From: Pseudorhizobium pelagicum
Lineage (GTDB): Bacteria > Pseudomonadota > Alphaproteobacteria > Rhizobiales > Rhizobiaceae
Direction: 5' to 3'
NCBI GenBank assembly: GCA_000722615.1
Contig: JOKI01000010.1
Span: forward strand, 62,001 to 126,000
DNA length: 64,000 nucleotides
Shown here one piece after another: positions 26,361-35,153 of the stretch. Both the position numbers and the translations under genes were made by a program. A model generated the notes under the pieces. That model was given only the letters and a program-made list of their open reading frames with translations. It was not told the DNA's origin and made no database searches. How positions within the stretch are numbered: position 1 is the stretch's first letter; each line of letters begins with the position of its first letter.

Positions 26361-27818
26361 ATGAGCACTTCCGGCCCCCGCGTCCGCATCGCCCCCTCGC
26401 CGACCGGCGAACCGCATGTCGGCACCGTCTACATCGCGCTGTTCAACTACCTCTTCGCCAAGAAGATGGGCGGCGAGTTCATTCTGCGCATCGAGGACAC
26501 CGACGCGACGCGCTCCACGCCGGAGTTCGAGCAGAAGGTGCTCGACGCGCTGAAATGGACCGGCCTCACCTGGGCGGAAGGTCCGGATGTCGGCGGCCCC
26601 TACGGTCCCTACCGCCAGTCCGACCGCAAGGACATGTACCAGCCCTATGCGCAGGAGCTTCTCGACAAGGGCCATGCCTTCCGCTGCTTCTGCACGCCCC
26701 AACGGCTGGAGCAGATGCGCGAGGCGCAGCGCGCAGCCGGCAAGCCGCCGAAGTATGACGGCCACTGCCTGAACCTGACGGCAGAGGAAGTGACCGCGAA
26801 GATGGACGCGGGCGAGACGTCGGTCATCCGCATGAAGATCCCGACCGAAGGCTCCTGCGACTTTACCGACGGCGTCTATGGCGACGTCTCGATCCCGTGG
26901 GATTCGGTCGACATGCAGGTCCTGATCAAGGGCGACGGCATGCCGACCTATCACATGGCCAATGTCATCGACGACCACCTGATGAAGATCACCCACGTCG
27001 CCCGCGGCGAAGAGTGGCTGGCCTCGGTGCCCAAGCACATCCTGCTCTACCGCTATTTCGGCTGGGAGCAGCCGGTGTTCATGCATCTGTCGCTGATGCG
27101 CAATGCCGACAAGTCGAAGCTGTCGAAGCGCAAGAACCCGACCTCGATCTCCTATTACTCGGCGCTCGGCTACCTGCCGGAAGCGCTGATGAACTTCCTT
27201 GGCCTGTTCTTCATCCAGATCGCCGAGGGCGAAGAATTGCTGACCATGGATGACCTGATCGAGAAGTTCGATCCCGACAATCTCTCCAAGGCGGGCGCCA
27301 TCTTCGACATCCAGAAGCTCGACTGGCTGAACGGCCGCTGGCTGCGCGAGAAGCTGACGCCGGAGGACTTCATTGCCCGCACGCTCGAATGGGCGTCCGA
27401 GAACCAGCGCCTGACGGAAGGCCTGAAGCTGTCGCAGAGCCGCATATCCAAGCTCGGCGAACTGCCGCAGCTGGCGGGCTTCCTGCTGGCCAGCGATGTG
27501 GGCCTGACACCCGCCTCTTTCGGCGGCCTGAAGACCACCCCCGCCGAGACGCTGGAGATCATCAACACGGTCCAAGCGGATCTCGAGAAGATTCTCGAAT
27601 GGAACGTCGAGGCGATCGACCAGGAACTGCGTGCCGTTGCCGACAAGCTCGGCAAGAAGCTGCGCGTCGTCACCCCGCCGCTCTTCGTGGCCATGTCCGG
27701 CTCGTCGCGCTCGCTGCCGCTGTTTGACTCCATGGCGCTGCTCGGCCGCTCCGTCGTGCGCCAGCGCCTGAAGATTGCGGCAACGGTGGTGGCCTCCATG
27801 GTGGGCGACGGAAAGTAG
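26361..27818 (+). CDS. gltX: Glutamate--tRNA ligase
   Basis: 485-aa class I aminoacyl-tRNA synthetase. It has the HIGH-type motif in SPTGEPHVGTVYIALFNYLFAKK, FILRIEDTD, the zinc/insertion region around CFCTPQRLEQ, and the KMSKS-type motif DKSKLSKRKNPTS. The C-terminal ~150 residues are the helical anticodon-binding domain. It charges tRNA(Glu) with glutamate. Rhizobiales usually carry two gltX paralogues and may also charge tRNA(Gln) for later amidation; which paralogue this is cannot be decided here. Confidence 0.96.
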   Translation: MSTSGPRVRIAPSPTGEPHVGTVYIALFNYLFAKKMGGEFILRIEDTDATRSTPEFEQKVLDALKWTGLTWAEGPDVGGPYGPYRQSDRKDMYQPYAQELLDKGHAFRCFCTPQRLEQMREAQRAAGKPPKYDGHCLNLTAEEVTAKMDAGETSVIRMKIPTEGSCDFTDGVYGDVSIPWDSVDMQVLIKGDGMPTYHMANVIDDHLMKITHVARGEEWLASVPKHILLYRYFGWEQPVFMHLSLMRNADKSKLSKRKNPTSISYYSALGYLPEALMNFLGLFFIQIAEGEELLTMDDLIEKFDPDNLSKAGAIFDIQKLDWLNGRWLREKLTPEDFIARTLEWASENQRLTEGLKLSQSRISKLGELPQLAGFLLASDVGLTPASFGGLKTTPAETLEIINTVQADLEKILEWNVEAIDQELRAVADKLGKKLRVVTPPLFVAMSGSSRSLPLFDSMALLGRSVVRQRLKIAATVVASMVGDGK

Positions 27819-27833
27819 CGACATACGCGACGG

Positions 27834-27941
27834 GTCCCCTCCCCCTTGTGGGGAGGGTTAGGGAGGGGTCTTTCTTCCTGAACTGAGGAAACCCCTCCCC
27901 GTCGCTTCGCTCCGACCCTCCCCACAAGGGGGAGGGTTAGG
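27834..27941. repeat. Dispersed palindromic intergenic repeat, copy 3 (variant)
   Basis: ~108-bp element between gltX and lysS. The end modules CCCCTCCCCCTTGTGGGGAG and its inverse CTCCCCACAAGGGGGAGGG bracket a centre unlike that of copies 1 and 2, and the module order is reversed. The transcript can fold into one long imperfect hairpin, so it may also end gltX transcription. Confidence 0.65.
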
Positions 27942-27993
27942 CCGAGCCAGCCGCAGCGCTGAGTATTCCATGCCCGAAGTAGGCGAGATAAAA

Positions 27994-29490
27994 ATGACCG
28001 ACCAGAAGACCGAAACCGCCCTCTCCTCCGACGTCACGGAAGTCCGTGCGCAGAAGCTGAAGCTGCTGCGCGACAAGGTCGGGGACGTCTATCCGGCGCA
28101 TTTCCACCGAACGATGACCAATGCCGAGCTCGCCGAGAAATATGCGGGCCTCGAGGACGACGTCGAGACGCAGGATGTGGTGACGGTCGCCGGCCGCGTC
28201 TTCTCGTCCCGCAATTCCGGCATGTTCATCGACCTGCGCGACGCCTCGGGCAAGATCCAGATCTTTTCCCACAAGGACACGACGCCGGAGGAGGCGCGCG
28301 AGCTGCTGCCGCTGATCGACCTCGGCGACATCATCGGCGTCACCGGCATCGTGCGCCGCACCAAGCGCGGCGAGCTGACGATCAATGCGCAAGAGATCAC
28401 CATGCTGACCAAGGCGCTCCTGCCGATGCCGGAGAAGTACCATGGTCTGTCCGACATCGAGCAGCGCTACCGCAAGCGCCATCTCGACATCCTGACGAAC
28501 GAGGATTCCAAGCTGCGCTTCCAGCAGCGCTCGAAGATCGTCTCCGGCATCCGCCGCTTCATGGAGAACGATGGCTTCATGGAAGTCGAGACGCCGATGC
28601 TGCATTCCGTCTACGGCGGCGCCACGGCCGAGCCCTTCAAGACGCACCACAACACGCTGAAGCTCGACATGTACCTGCGCATCGCGCCGGAACTGTTCCT
28701 GAAGCGGACACTGGTCTCCGGTCTTTCCGACAAGGTCTTCGAGATCAACCGCAACTTCCGCAACGAAGGCGTCTCGACCCGGCATAACCCCGAATTCACG
28801 ATGATGGAGTGCTACTGGGCCTATGCCGACTACGAGGACATCATGGACCTCGTGGAACGCCTCTACGCCGAGCTTGCGACCGCCATCCACGGCACGACCG
28901 AGTTCATGTACGGCGAGACCGAAATCTCCTTCAAGGGGCCGTTCCGCCGCGTGCCCATGCCCGACGCCGTCAAGGAGGCGACCGGCATCGACTTCCTCGC
29001 CATGAAGACGGACGAGGAAGCCCGCACCGCCGCCAAGGCCGCCGGCTTCGAGGTCGAAAAGGACTGGACTTGGGGCGAATGCCTGGCCTTCATCTTCGAG
29101 GAGAAGGTCGAGGCGACGCTGATCCAGCCGGCGCATGTGACGCATTTCCCGAAGGACATCTCGCCGTTTGCCAAGGAAGTCCCCGGCGAACCACGCCTGG
29201 TGGAACGCTTCGAGACCTATTGCAACACCTGGGAGATCGGCAATGCCTTCTCCGAGCTGAACGATCCGGAAGAGCAGCGCGCCCGCATGGTCGAGCAGCT
29301 GGAGCAGGCGCATGCGCGCGGCGAGAAGGAAAAGCAGCTCGACGAGGAGTTCCTCGACGCCATCGACCAGGGCATGCCCCCGGCCGGCGGCCTCGGCATC
29401 GGCGTCGACCGCCTGATCATGCTCCTGACCAACGCCCCCTCGATCCGCGACGTCATCCTCTTCCCGGCCCGCCGCGGCAAGGCGGACTGA
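27994..29490 (+). CDS. lysS: Lysine--tRNA ligase (class II)
   Basis: 498 aa from ATG 27994; an ATG eight codons upstream lacks a ribosome site. The N-terminal OB-fold anticodon domain (VVTVAGRVFSSRNSGMFIDLRDASGKIQIF) precedes the class II core: motif 1 around GFMEVETPMLH, motif 2 FEINRNFRNEGVSTRHNPEFTMMECYWAYADY, and motif 3 GLGIGVDRLIMLLTNAPSIRDVILFPA. It charges tRNA(Lys). A ~50-residue insertion with EEARTAAKAAGFEVEKDWTWGE is usual for the alphaproteobacterial form. Confidence 0.96.
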   Translation: MTDQKTETALSSDVTEVRAQKLKLLRDKVGDVYPAHFHRTMTNAELAEKYAGLEDDVETQDVVTVAGRVFSSRNSGMFIDLRDASGKIQIFSHKDTTPEEARELLPLIDLGDIIGVTGIVRRTKRGELTINAQEITMLTKALLPMPEKYHGLSDIEQRYRKRHLDILTNEDSKLRFQQRSKIVSGIRRFMENDGFMEVETPMLHSVYGGATAEPFKTHHNTLKLDMYLRIAPELFLKRTLVSGLSDKVFEINRNFRNEGVSTRHNPEFTMMECYWAYADYEDIMDLVERLYAELATAIHGTTEFMYGETEISFKGPFRRVPMPDAVKEATGIDFLAMKTDEEARTAAKAAGFEVEKDWTWGECLAFIFEEKVEATLIQPAHVTHFPKDISPFAKEVPGEPRLVERFETYCNTWEIGNAFSELNDPEEQRARMVEQLEQAHARGEKEKQLDEEFLDAIDQGMPPAGGLGIGVDRLIMLLTNAPSIRDVILFPARRGKAD

Positions 29491-29533
29491 CGAGCCGGAG
29501 ATCCGCTGCTGCCGCCCTCCCGCGGCAGCAGAG

Positions 29534-29935
29534 CTAGCCTACGTGGTGCCGGTCGAAATCCTGCTGGGCCAGCCGGATCGTGTCCTTGTGCGACCGCGAC
29601 CAGTCGACCAGATGCGTCACCATCCTGGCAAAGCTCTGCCCGCTTGCCGTCAGCGCATAGGTCACCGACGGTGGATTGGTGGGCTCGACGGTCCGGCTGA
29701 GAAAGCCGTCCCGTTCCAGCCGGCGCAGCGTCAGCGTCAGCATCCGCTGGGTCACGCCCGTGAGCGAACGCTCGATCTCCCGATAGCGTCGAGGACCACC
29801 CGCAAGCTCGGCAACTGTCATCACCGTCCACTTCTCCCCGAGACGGTCGAGGATCAGCCGCAGGCCGCAGTCCTCGTGATCCGGCATGCCGCAGGGCTCC
29901 AGTATCTCTTCTGAAACATCGTCTTCAGCGAACAT
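29534..29935 (-). CDS. HxlR family (DUF24) transcriptional regulator
   Basis: 133 aa with a single winged helix-turn-helix (CGLRLILDRLGEKWTVMTVAELAGGPRRYREIERSLTGVTQRMLTLTLRRLERDGFLSR). Two N-terminal cysteines (CGMPDHEDCGL) resemble the redox-sensing Cys of quinone/aldehyde-responsive members such as QorR and HypR. It is divergent from a QorB-like reductase gene with ~70 bp between, the classic HxlR/target layout. ATG 29935 follows GGAGGC. Confidence 0.88.
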   Translation of the reverse strand: MFAEDDVSEEILEPCGMPDHEDCGLRLILDRLGEKWTVMTVAELAGGPRRYREIERSLTGVTQRMLTLTLRRLERDGFLSRTVEPTNPPSVTYALTASGQSFARMVTHLVDWSRSHKDTIRLAQQDFDRHHVG

Positions 29936-30006
29936 CAATGTGCCTCCTTACGCCCGGCTGACAGCCGCAATAGGTAGATGTGCCCCCAAGCTAGAGGACA
30001 CAAGCC

Positions 30007-30819
30007 ATGATACTGATCACCGGAGGCTCCGGCCACCTCTCCACCCTTGTTGCACAAAAGGCCAGCGTCGCCGGACTGCATTTCGCCACCGGCAGTCGGC
30101 ACGCGGCCGGCGGACAGCAAGACACCCGAAGGATCGATTTCGACGACCCCGGCTCCCTCGATTTCAGCGAGGTCGAGACCCTGTTGCTCGTCTCCGCCGG
30201 CTATGCCGAGGATGACGTCGTCATCGCGCGCCATGGCGCGGTCATTGCCGCGGCGGAACGGCAGGGCGTCGGCCACATCGTCTATACCAGCCTCACCGGC
30301 ACCGGCGACCACCTTGGTTTCGCGCTGGCGCATCGCTGGACCGAGCGGCGTCTGCAACAGAGCGGGATGGCCTGGACCATCCTGCGCAACGGGCTCTATG
30401 CGGAATTGATCGGCAGCCTTGCGGCGCCCGTGGATGGCGTCATCCGCGCCCCCTTCGGCAGCGCGCCGATCTCTGCCGTGGCGCGCGAGGATCTCGCCGA
30501 TGCCGCCGTGACGGTGCTGGCCAATCCGGCCTCGCATGCCGGAGCCATCTACGAGCTGGCCGGCACGGACGCGTTCACGATAGCCGATCTGGCGCGGGAA
30601 CTGGATGTCGACTACCTGCCGGAAAGCCTCACCGCCGCGCGGCAGCGCCTGACGGTGCCGCCCTTGCTGCCGTTTCAGCCCGCCATGCTGATGTCGATCT
30701 ATTCCGCATCGGCGGCAGGCTTCCTCCAGGCCGGTGGCAGCGACCTGCGGCGGCTGATCCCGGACGAGCCCCGCAACATCCTTCAACTGGCGGCAGCGGC
30801 GCTACGGGCCGTCGGCTAG
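30007..30819 (+). CDS. NmrA/QorB-like NAD(P)H-binding oxidoreductase
   Basis: 270-aa atypical short-chain dehydrogenase. The N-terminal nucleotide motif is MILITGGSGHLSTLVAQKA, followed by VETLLLVSAGYAED, GVGHIVYTSLTGTG and MAWTILRNGLYAELIG, in the order seen in QorB/YtfG and NmrA-like proteins. It probably reduces quinones with NADPH, protecting against quinone stress sensed by the divergent HxlR regulator. No classical YxxxK pair is evident, as usual for this subgroup. Confidence 0.85.
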   Translation: MILITGGSGHLSTLVAQKASVAGLHFATGSRHAAGGQQDTRRIDFDDPGSLDFSEVETLLLVSAGYAEDDVVIARHGAVIAAAERQGVGHIVYTSLTGTGDHLGFALAHRWTERRLQQSGMAWTILRNGLYAELIGSLAAPVDGVIRAPFGSAPISAVAREDLADAAVTVLANPASHAGAIYELAGTDAFTIADLARELDVDYLPESLTAARQRLTVPPLLPFQPAMLMSIYSASAAGFLQAGGSDLRRLIPDEPRNILQLAAAALRAVG

Positions 30820-30861
30820 CATCCCGCGGGCGCGCGCTGACGACAGCGTTAACCGCCAAGA

Positions 30862-32319
30862 TCAATGTGTCGCGGCGGGCGCGTCGGGTTTCCTGCGGTG
30901 CAGCTCCGGGTCGTCCTCCTCGGCAACCACCGGTGCATGCGACGCCTCGGCATGTTGCGCGCTCTCGCCGTCGGCCGGTGCCTCGGTCGCCGAATGATCG
31001 TCGCCAGCGGCGGGCGGATGGCCCTCTTCGCTCGACGCGGCGGCGGGACTGTCGGCCGCGGGCGTCAGCGGCTGGGCACGCATCTTGGCAAGCCAGGCGG
31101 CACCATGCTCGTCGGCCTTCGCCGGCGGCGCATCCTCGGCGTGGGCTTCCGCTTCGGTGACGCCCGGAGCGGCCTCCGCCGCTGGTGCGGCATGAGCAGC
31201 CTCCGCTGCAGCCGGCGCATCCTCATGCGCGGCCTTGGCGGCTTCGACTTTTTCCTCTTCGACGGTCTCGCCAAGCCCAACCATGCCCTTGACGGTCGCA
31301 AGCCAGCCTTTGTCCTCGACGGGAGCAACCTCTTCGGGCGGATGGGCGGCGACGCCCTCTTCCGCGGGCTCGCTCCCATGGGCTGCAGCATCCGCTGCGG
31401 GCGCATGGTCCGCGGCGCCCTGCTTGCCAGCAGCGTCGTGGCCCTGGGCAGGTTCGTCTTCGGCGGGTGGTTCGTGGCCGGATTCGGCAGCGGCGTCATG
31501 GGCTTCGCCCTCTCCACCACCGAGGCCGACCATGCCCATCAGTGACGCCATCCAGCCGGTCTCCTCACCGCCGTCGTGCTCGGCAACAGGTGTTTCCTCG
31601 CCATGAGCGCCAGCGGCAGGCTCGGCGCCGTGGCCGTCTGCGCCAGCGTCGGGCGTTTCGCTCTCGCCGTGGCCGGAAGGCGCTTCATGGCCCTTGGCTT
31701 CGCCAGGCCCGGCGGCCGCACCATGACCTGCCGCAGCGTCTTCGCCTTCGACGACCGGATCCATGCAGTCCGCGTCATCGGTCAGTCTTGTCGCGAGATG
31801 TTCGGCATCCTCCAGGGGAAGATCGATCCGCAGGCCCCAGAAGTCGCCGCTGCCATCTGCCGATCCGTCGACGTAGTAGGCCTTGATCGGCTGCGCCGAT
31901 GCACCTTCCGGCGCCTTGGCGAGATCGGGAATGTAGACGACCTGCGCGCCGATGGCGCGTCCCCGCATCTTCGAGCGTTCGGTCGGGCCCGCCGGGTCGA
32001 GCACGGTCACCTGGACGAGGTCGGAATGCTCCGCCTCCTGGACCTTGCGAGCCACGCGCAGCGCGGTCTTCAGCCGCGAGATCCCGTCTCCCGGCTCGTC
32101 CGTCGTTACGTATTTGCGGATCCAGAAGCGGTCTGCCTTCTTGATCTTGACGGTTGCGACGGTTGTACAGCCAAGCCCGTTGAGCGACGCGTAGGATGGC
32201 CCCAGCAGCCGTTCGGTGCCGATGAAGACCGCCGCCGCGCCGCTCCCGCCGCCCAGGATGGTCACGCCGCCGATGATCAGAAGAAGTGTCCGCGACAGCC
32301 GGATCTTCAAACCCTTCAC
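30862..32319 (-). CDS. Membrane-anchored His/Ala/Glu-rich low-complexity protein
   Basis: 485 aa from GTG 32319 (GGAG 8 nt upstream; an earlier GTG lacks a site). Residues ~7-35 form a signal anchor (LSRTLLLIIGGVTILGGGSGAAAVFIG). Residues ~45-185 look like a folded domain (GLGCTTVATVKIKKADRFWIRKYVTTDE..., VVYIPDLAKAPEG, SGDFWGLRIDLPLEDAEHLATRL) with two cysteines. From ~190 on it is disordered, with about 22 histidines and many acidic residues, punctuated by GWMASLMGMVGLG (255-267) and GWLATVKGMVGLG (338-350) and a weaker AAWLAKM copy near 408. No family recognised. It is divergent from sitABCD, sharing a region with two Mur boxes, so a metal-related envelope role is possible. Confidence 0.75.
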   Translation of the reverse strand: MKGLKIRLSRTLLLIIGGVTILGGGSGAAAVFIGTERLLGPSYASLNGLGCTTVATVKIKKADRFWIRKYVTTDEPGDGISRLKTALRVARKVQEAEHSDLVQVTVLDPAGPTERSKMRGRAIGAQVVYIPDLAKAPEGASAQPIKAYYVDGSADGSGDFWGLRIDLPLEDAEHLATRLTDDADCMDPVVEGEDAAAGHGAAAGPGEAKGHEAPSGHGESETPDAGADGHGAEPAAGAHGEETPVAEHDGGEETGWMASLMGMVGLGGGEGEAHDAAAESGHEPPAEDEPAQGHDAAGKQGAADHAPAADAAAHGSEPAEEGVAAHPPEEVAPVEDKGWLATVKGMVGLGETVEEEKVEAAKAAHEDAPAAAEAAHAAPAAEAAPGVTEAEAHAEDAPPAKADEHGAAWLAKMRAQPLTPAADSPAAASSEEGHPPAAGDDHSATEAPADGESAQHAEASHAPVVAEEDDPELHRRKPDAPAATH

Positions 32320-32440
32320 GCGCCAAACTCCGACATGCCTACCCCACTTCACGCAGTACCTGATGGAATGCAGAATTCACCCTCGCGCATTCTCCTTTAG
32401 AAACTTTTAAGGCCTCCTGTTTCCAGCAACGCGGGATCTT

Positions 32441-32457
32441 TTGCGAATGATTTGCAA
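32441..32457. promoter_or_regulatory. Mur box 1 upstream of sitA
   Basis: TTGCGAATGATTTGCAA is a 17-bp near-palindrome matching the Mur-responsive sequence type found upstream of rhizobial sitABCD. It sits just upstream of the -35 element. Mur with Mn(II) would repress here. Confidence 0.75.
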
Positions 32458-32462
32458 TAGCA

Positions 32463-32491
32463 TTGACAGATGGCATTTCGGGGTTAAGTTA
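32463..32491 (+). promoter_or_regulatory. Probable sitA promoter
   Basis: TTGACA at 32463-32468 is a perfect -35 hexamer. A weak -10 (AAGTTA) follows at 17 bp. The promoter lies between the two Mur boxes. Confidence 0.55.
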
Positions 32492-32493
32492 GA

Positions 32494-32510
32494 TTGCGAA
32501 TGAATTGCAA
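32494..32510. promoter_or_regulatory. Mur box 2 upstream of sitA
   Basis: TTGCGAATGAATTGCAA differs from box 1 at one base and lies 53 bp downstream, at the expected transcription start and 12 bp before the sitA ATG. Paired sites suggest tight manganese-dependent repression. Confidence 0.75.
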
Positions 32511-32522
32511 CAAGGACCGGTC

Positions 32523-33419
32523 ATGGCAGGAATTCTTTCGAGACTGGGCGTTCTCATCGCTGCGGCCATGCTCGCCTTCCCCGGCGCAGTCATGGCGCAG
32601 GAGAAGCCGAAGGTGGTCACCACCTTCACCATCATCGCCGACATGGCACGCAACGTCGCCGGCGATCTGGCCGAGGTCGAAAGCATCACCAAGCCCGGCG
32701 CCGAGATCCACAACTACCAGCCCACCCCGCGAGACATCCTGCGCGCCCGCGATGCGGACCTCGTCTTGCGCAACGGACTGAACCTGGAGCTCTGGTTCGA
32801 GAAATTCCTCGCCAACCTCGGCGACATCCCGAGCGTCACGGTCTCCGACGGCGTGGAGCCCATGTCGATCGCCGGCGGCTCCTATGAAGGCAAGCCGAAC
32901 CCGCATGCCTGGATGTCGCCGGTGAACGCCATCCTCTACGTGGACAACATCCGCAAGGGGCTGAGCGAGATCGATCCCGCCAATGCGGCGGCCTATGAAG
33001 CGAACGCCAAGGCCTATGCCGACAAGATCCGCGCCGAGATCGACCCGATCCGGGCCAAGCTTGCCGGCCTGCCGGAGGAAAAGCGTTGGCTGGTGACGAG
33101 CGAGGGCGCCTTCTCCTATCTCGCCCGCGACTTCGACCTCAAGGAGCTCTTCCTCTGGCCCGTCAATGCCGACAGCCAGGGCACGCCACAGCAGGTCCGC
33201 TCCGTCATCGATGCCATCCGGGAACACAACATCGAGGTGATCTTCAGCGAAAGCACCGTCTCCGCCGATCCGGCCGAGCAGGTGGCGCGCGAGACGGGTG
33301 CCCGCTACGGCGGCATCCTCTATGTCGACTCCCTCAGCGAGGACGGCGGGCCGGTTCCCACCTATCTCGACCTTCTTGCCGTCACCGCCAGCACGATCGC
33401 CGCAGGGCTCGCCGGATGA
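32523..33419 (+). CDS. sitA: Manganese (iron) ABC transporter substrate-binding protein
   Basis: 298 aa from ATG 32523 (AAGGA 8 nt upstream). A signal peptide ([26 protein letters not shown]) precedes a cluster A-I metal-binding protein. The metal ligands read His63 (EIHNYQPTP), His128 (NPHAWMSP), Glu194 (TSEGAFSYL) and Asp269 (YVDSLSE). The H-H-E-D set and the lack of a His-rich loop favour Mn/Fe over Zn. It captures Mn(II) in the periplasm for SitBCD. Mur boxes upstream support manganese control. Confidence 0.94.
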   Translation: MAGILSRLGVLIAAAMLAFPGAVMAQEKPKVVTTFTIIADMARNVAGDLAEVESITKPGAEIHNYQPTPRDILRARDADLVLRNGLNLELWFEKFLANLGDIPSVTVSDGVEPMSIAGGSYEGKPNPHAWMSPVNAILYVDNIRKGLSEIDPANAAAYEANAKAYADKIRAEIDPIRAKLAGLPEEKRWLVTSEGAFSYLARDFDLKELFLWPVNADSQGTPQQVRSVIDAIREHNIEVIFSESTVSADPAEQVARETGARYGGILYVDSLSEDGGPVPTYLDLLAVTASTIAAGLAG

Positions 33420-34312
33420 TCATGGGAAAGGTGAAGAAGGCCGCGGACGGCCTCGTCGTCAACGACATCACGGTCGCCTATCGCAACGGCATGACCGCCC
33501 TGCGCCATGCGAGCTTCCAGGTGCCGAAGGGAACCATCACCGGCCTCGTCGGCGTCAACGGCGCCGGCAAGTCGACCCTCTTCAAGGCGATCATGGGCTT
33601 CGTGCCGCTGACGGAAGGCTCCGTCGAGATCCTCGGCATGCCGGCGCGCGAGGCGCTGCGCCGGAACCTGGTGGCCTACGTGCCGCAGGCCGAGGAGGTC
33701 GACTGGAATTTCCCGGTGCTGGTCGAGGACGTCGTGATGATGGGCCGCTACGGCCACATGAATTTCCTGCGCATTCCCTCCCGCCGCGACCACGAGATGG
33801 TGGCGCAGGCGCTGGAACGGGTGAGCATGACGGAGTTCCGCAAGCGCCAGATCGGCGAACTCTCCGGCGGCCAGCGCAAGCGCGTCTTCCTGGCCCGTGC
33901 GCTCGCGCAGGAAGGCCAGATCATCCTGCTCGACGAACCCTTCACCGGCGTCGACGTAACGACCGAGGAGCAGATCGTCGAACTCTTGCGCAGCCTTCGC
34001 GACGAGGGTCGGGTGATGCTGGTTTCCACCCATAATCTCGGCAGCGTTCCCGAATTCTGCGACCGCACCGTCTTCGTCAAGGGCACCGTGCTGGCCTACG
34101 GCAAGACCGAGGACACCTTCAACGAGGAGAACCTCGAGAAGGCCTTCGGCGGTGTGCTGCGCCACTTCGTGCTGGGCGGGCCAGAGCTGCACGATGACGA
34201 GGATGCGCGCCACGTCCGCGTCATCACCGACGACGAGCGACCCTATGTGACCTATGGCAATGGCAGCCGCAAGAAGAAGGAGCCGGCAACGGATGCTCCA
34301 GACGCTTCTTGA
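33416..34312 (+). CDS. sitB: Manganese (iron) ABC transporter ATP-binding protein
   Basis: 298 aa. Walker [13 protein letters not shown], the Q-loop [10 protein letters not shown] (typical of metal-type ABC ATPases), signature [16 protein letters not shown], Walker [13 protein letters not shown] and the switch His in [10 protein letters not shown] are all present. The C-terminal ~50 residues are charged, with acidic clusters and a KKKEP end. The ATG overlaps the sitA stop (ATGA), indicating coupled translation; a longer upstream frame is not used. Confidence 0.94.
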   Translation: MIMGKVKKAADGLVVNDITVAYRNGMTALRHASFQVPKGTITGLVGVNGAGKSTLFKAIMGFVPLTEGSVEILGMPAREALRRNLVAYVPQAEEVDWNFPVLVEDVVMMGRYGHMNFLRIPSRRDHEMVAQALERVSMTEFRKRQIGELSGGQRKRVFLARALAQEGQIILLDEPFTGVDVTTEEQIVELLRSLRDEGRVMLVSTHNLGSVPEFCDRTVFVKGTVLAYGKTEDTFNEENLEKAFGGVLRHFVLGGPELHDDEDARHVRVITDDERPYVTYGNGSRKKKEPATDAPDAS

Positions 34313-35153
34313 GCCCTTCACCTACGGCTACATGCTGAACGCGATCTGGGTCAGCGCGCTGGTCGGCGGCGTCTGCGGCTTCCTCTCCGCCTACCTGATG
34401 CTGAAGGGCTGGTCGCTGATCGGCGACGCGCTGTCCCACTCCATCGTGCCGGGGGTTGCCGGCGCCTACATGCTCGGCCTCCCCTTTGCGCTCGGCGCCT
34501 TCGTCTCCGGCGGGCTTGCCGCCGCCGCCATGCTGTTCCTCAACCAGCGCACGCGGCTGAAGGAAGACGCCATCATCGGCCTGATCTTCACCTCCTTCTT
34601 CGGGCTCGGCCTGTTCATGGTCTCGCTGTCGCCGACCTCGGTGAACATCCAGACCATCGTGCTCGGCAACATTCTGGCGATTACGCCCGGCGACACGCTG
34701 CAGCTCGTCATCATCGGCGGCGTCAGCCTGGTGATCCTGACGCTCAAGTGGAAGGACCTGATGGTCGCCTTCTTCGACGAGAACCATGCCCGCTCGATCG
34801 GCCTGAAGCCCGACCTCCTGAAGGTGCTGTTCTTCACGCTGCTGGCCGCCTCCACTGTCGCCGCCCTGCAGACCGTGGGCGCCTTCCTGGTCGTCGCCAT
34901 GGTCGTGACGCCGGGCGCCACCGGCTATCTGCTGACCGACCGCTTCGGGCGCGTCATCGTCCTCGGCCTTCTGATCGGGGCGGGAACCAGCTTCGTCGGG
35001 GCCTATCTGAGCTATTTCCTCGACGGCGCCACCGGCGGCATCATCGTCGTGATGCAGACGCTGATCTTCCTCGCCGCCTTCGTGTTTGCCCCCAAGCACG
35101 GCATGCTGGCGGCGCGCCGGCGCCTGCGGCGGACGCTGGAGGAAACGGCATGA
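34293..35153 (+). CDS. sitC: Manganese (iron) ABC transporter permease
   Basis: 286-aa ABC-3 family membrane protein with about eight hydrophobic segments. Signature parts are [41 protein letters not shown] and [20 protein letters not shown]. It pairs with SitD as the heterodimeric channel. The start overlaps the end of sitB by 20 bp. Confidence 0.93.
   Translation: MLQTLLEPFTYGYMLNAIWVSALVGGVCGFLSAYLMLKGWSLIGDALSHSIVPGVAGAYMLGLPFALGAFVSGGLAAAAMLFLNQRTRLKEDAIIGLIFTSFFGLGLFMVSLSPTSVNIQTIVLGNILAITPGDTLQLVIIGGVSLVILTLKWKDLMVAFFDENHARSIGLKPDLLKVLFFTLLAASTVAALQTVGAFLVVAMVVTPGATGYLLTDRFGRVIVLGLLIGAGTSFVGAYLSYFLDGATGGIIVVMQTLIFLAAFVFAPKHGMLAARRRLRRTLEETA

Noticed and set aside
11995..27941. CRISPR-like array from the repeated palindromes
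   Set aside because: The copies are 7-9 kb apart, each a two-hairpin unit in a different intergenic region, with no short regular spacers and no cas genes.
26247..27993. tRNA genes near gltX and lysS
   Set aside because: The gaps 26247-26360 and 27819-27993 show no cloverleaf or GGTTCGA-type T-loop; the second gap is filled by the palindromic repeat.
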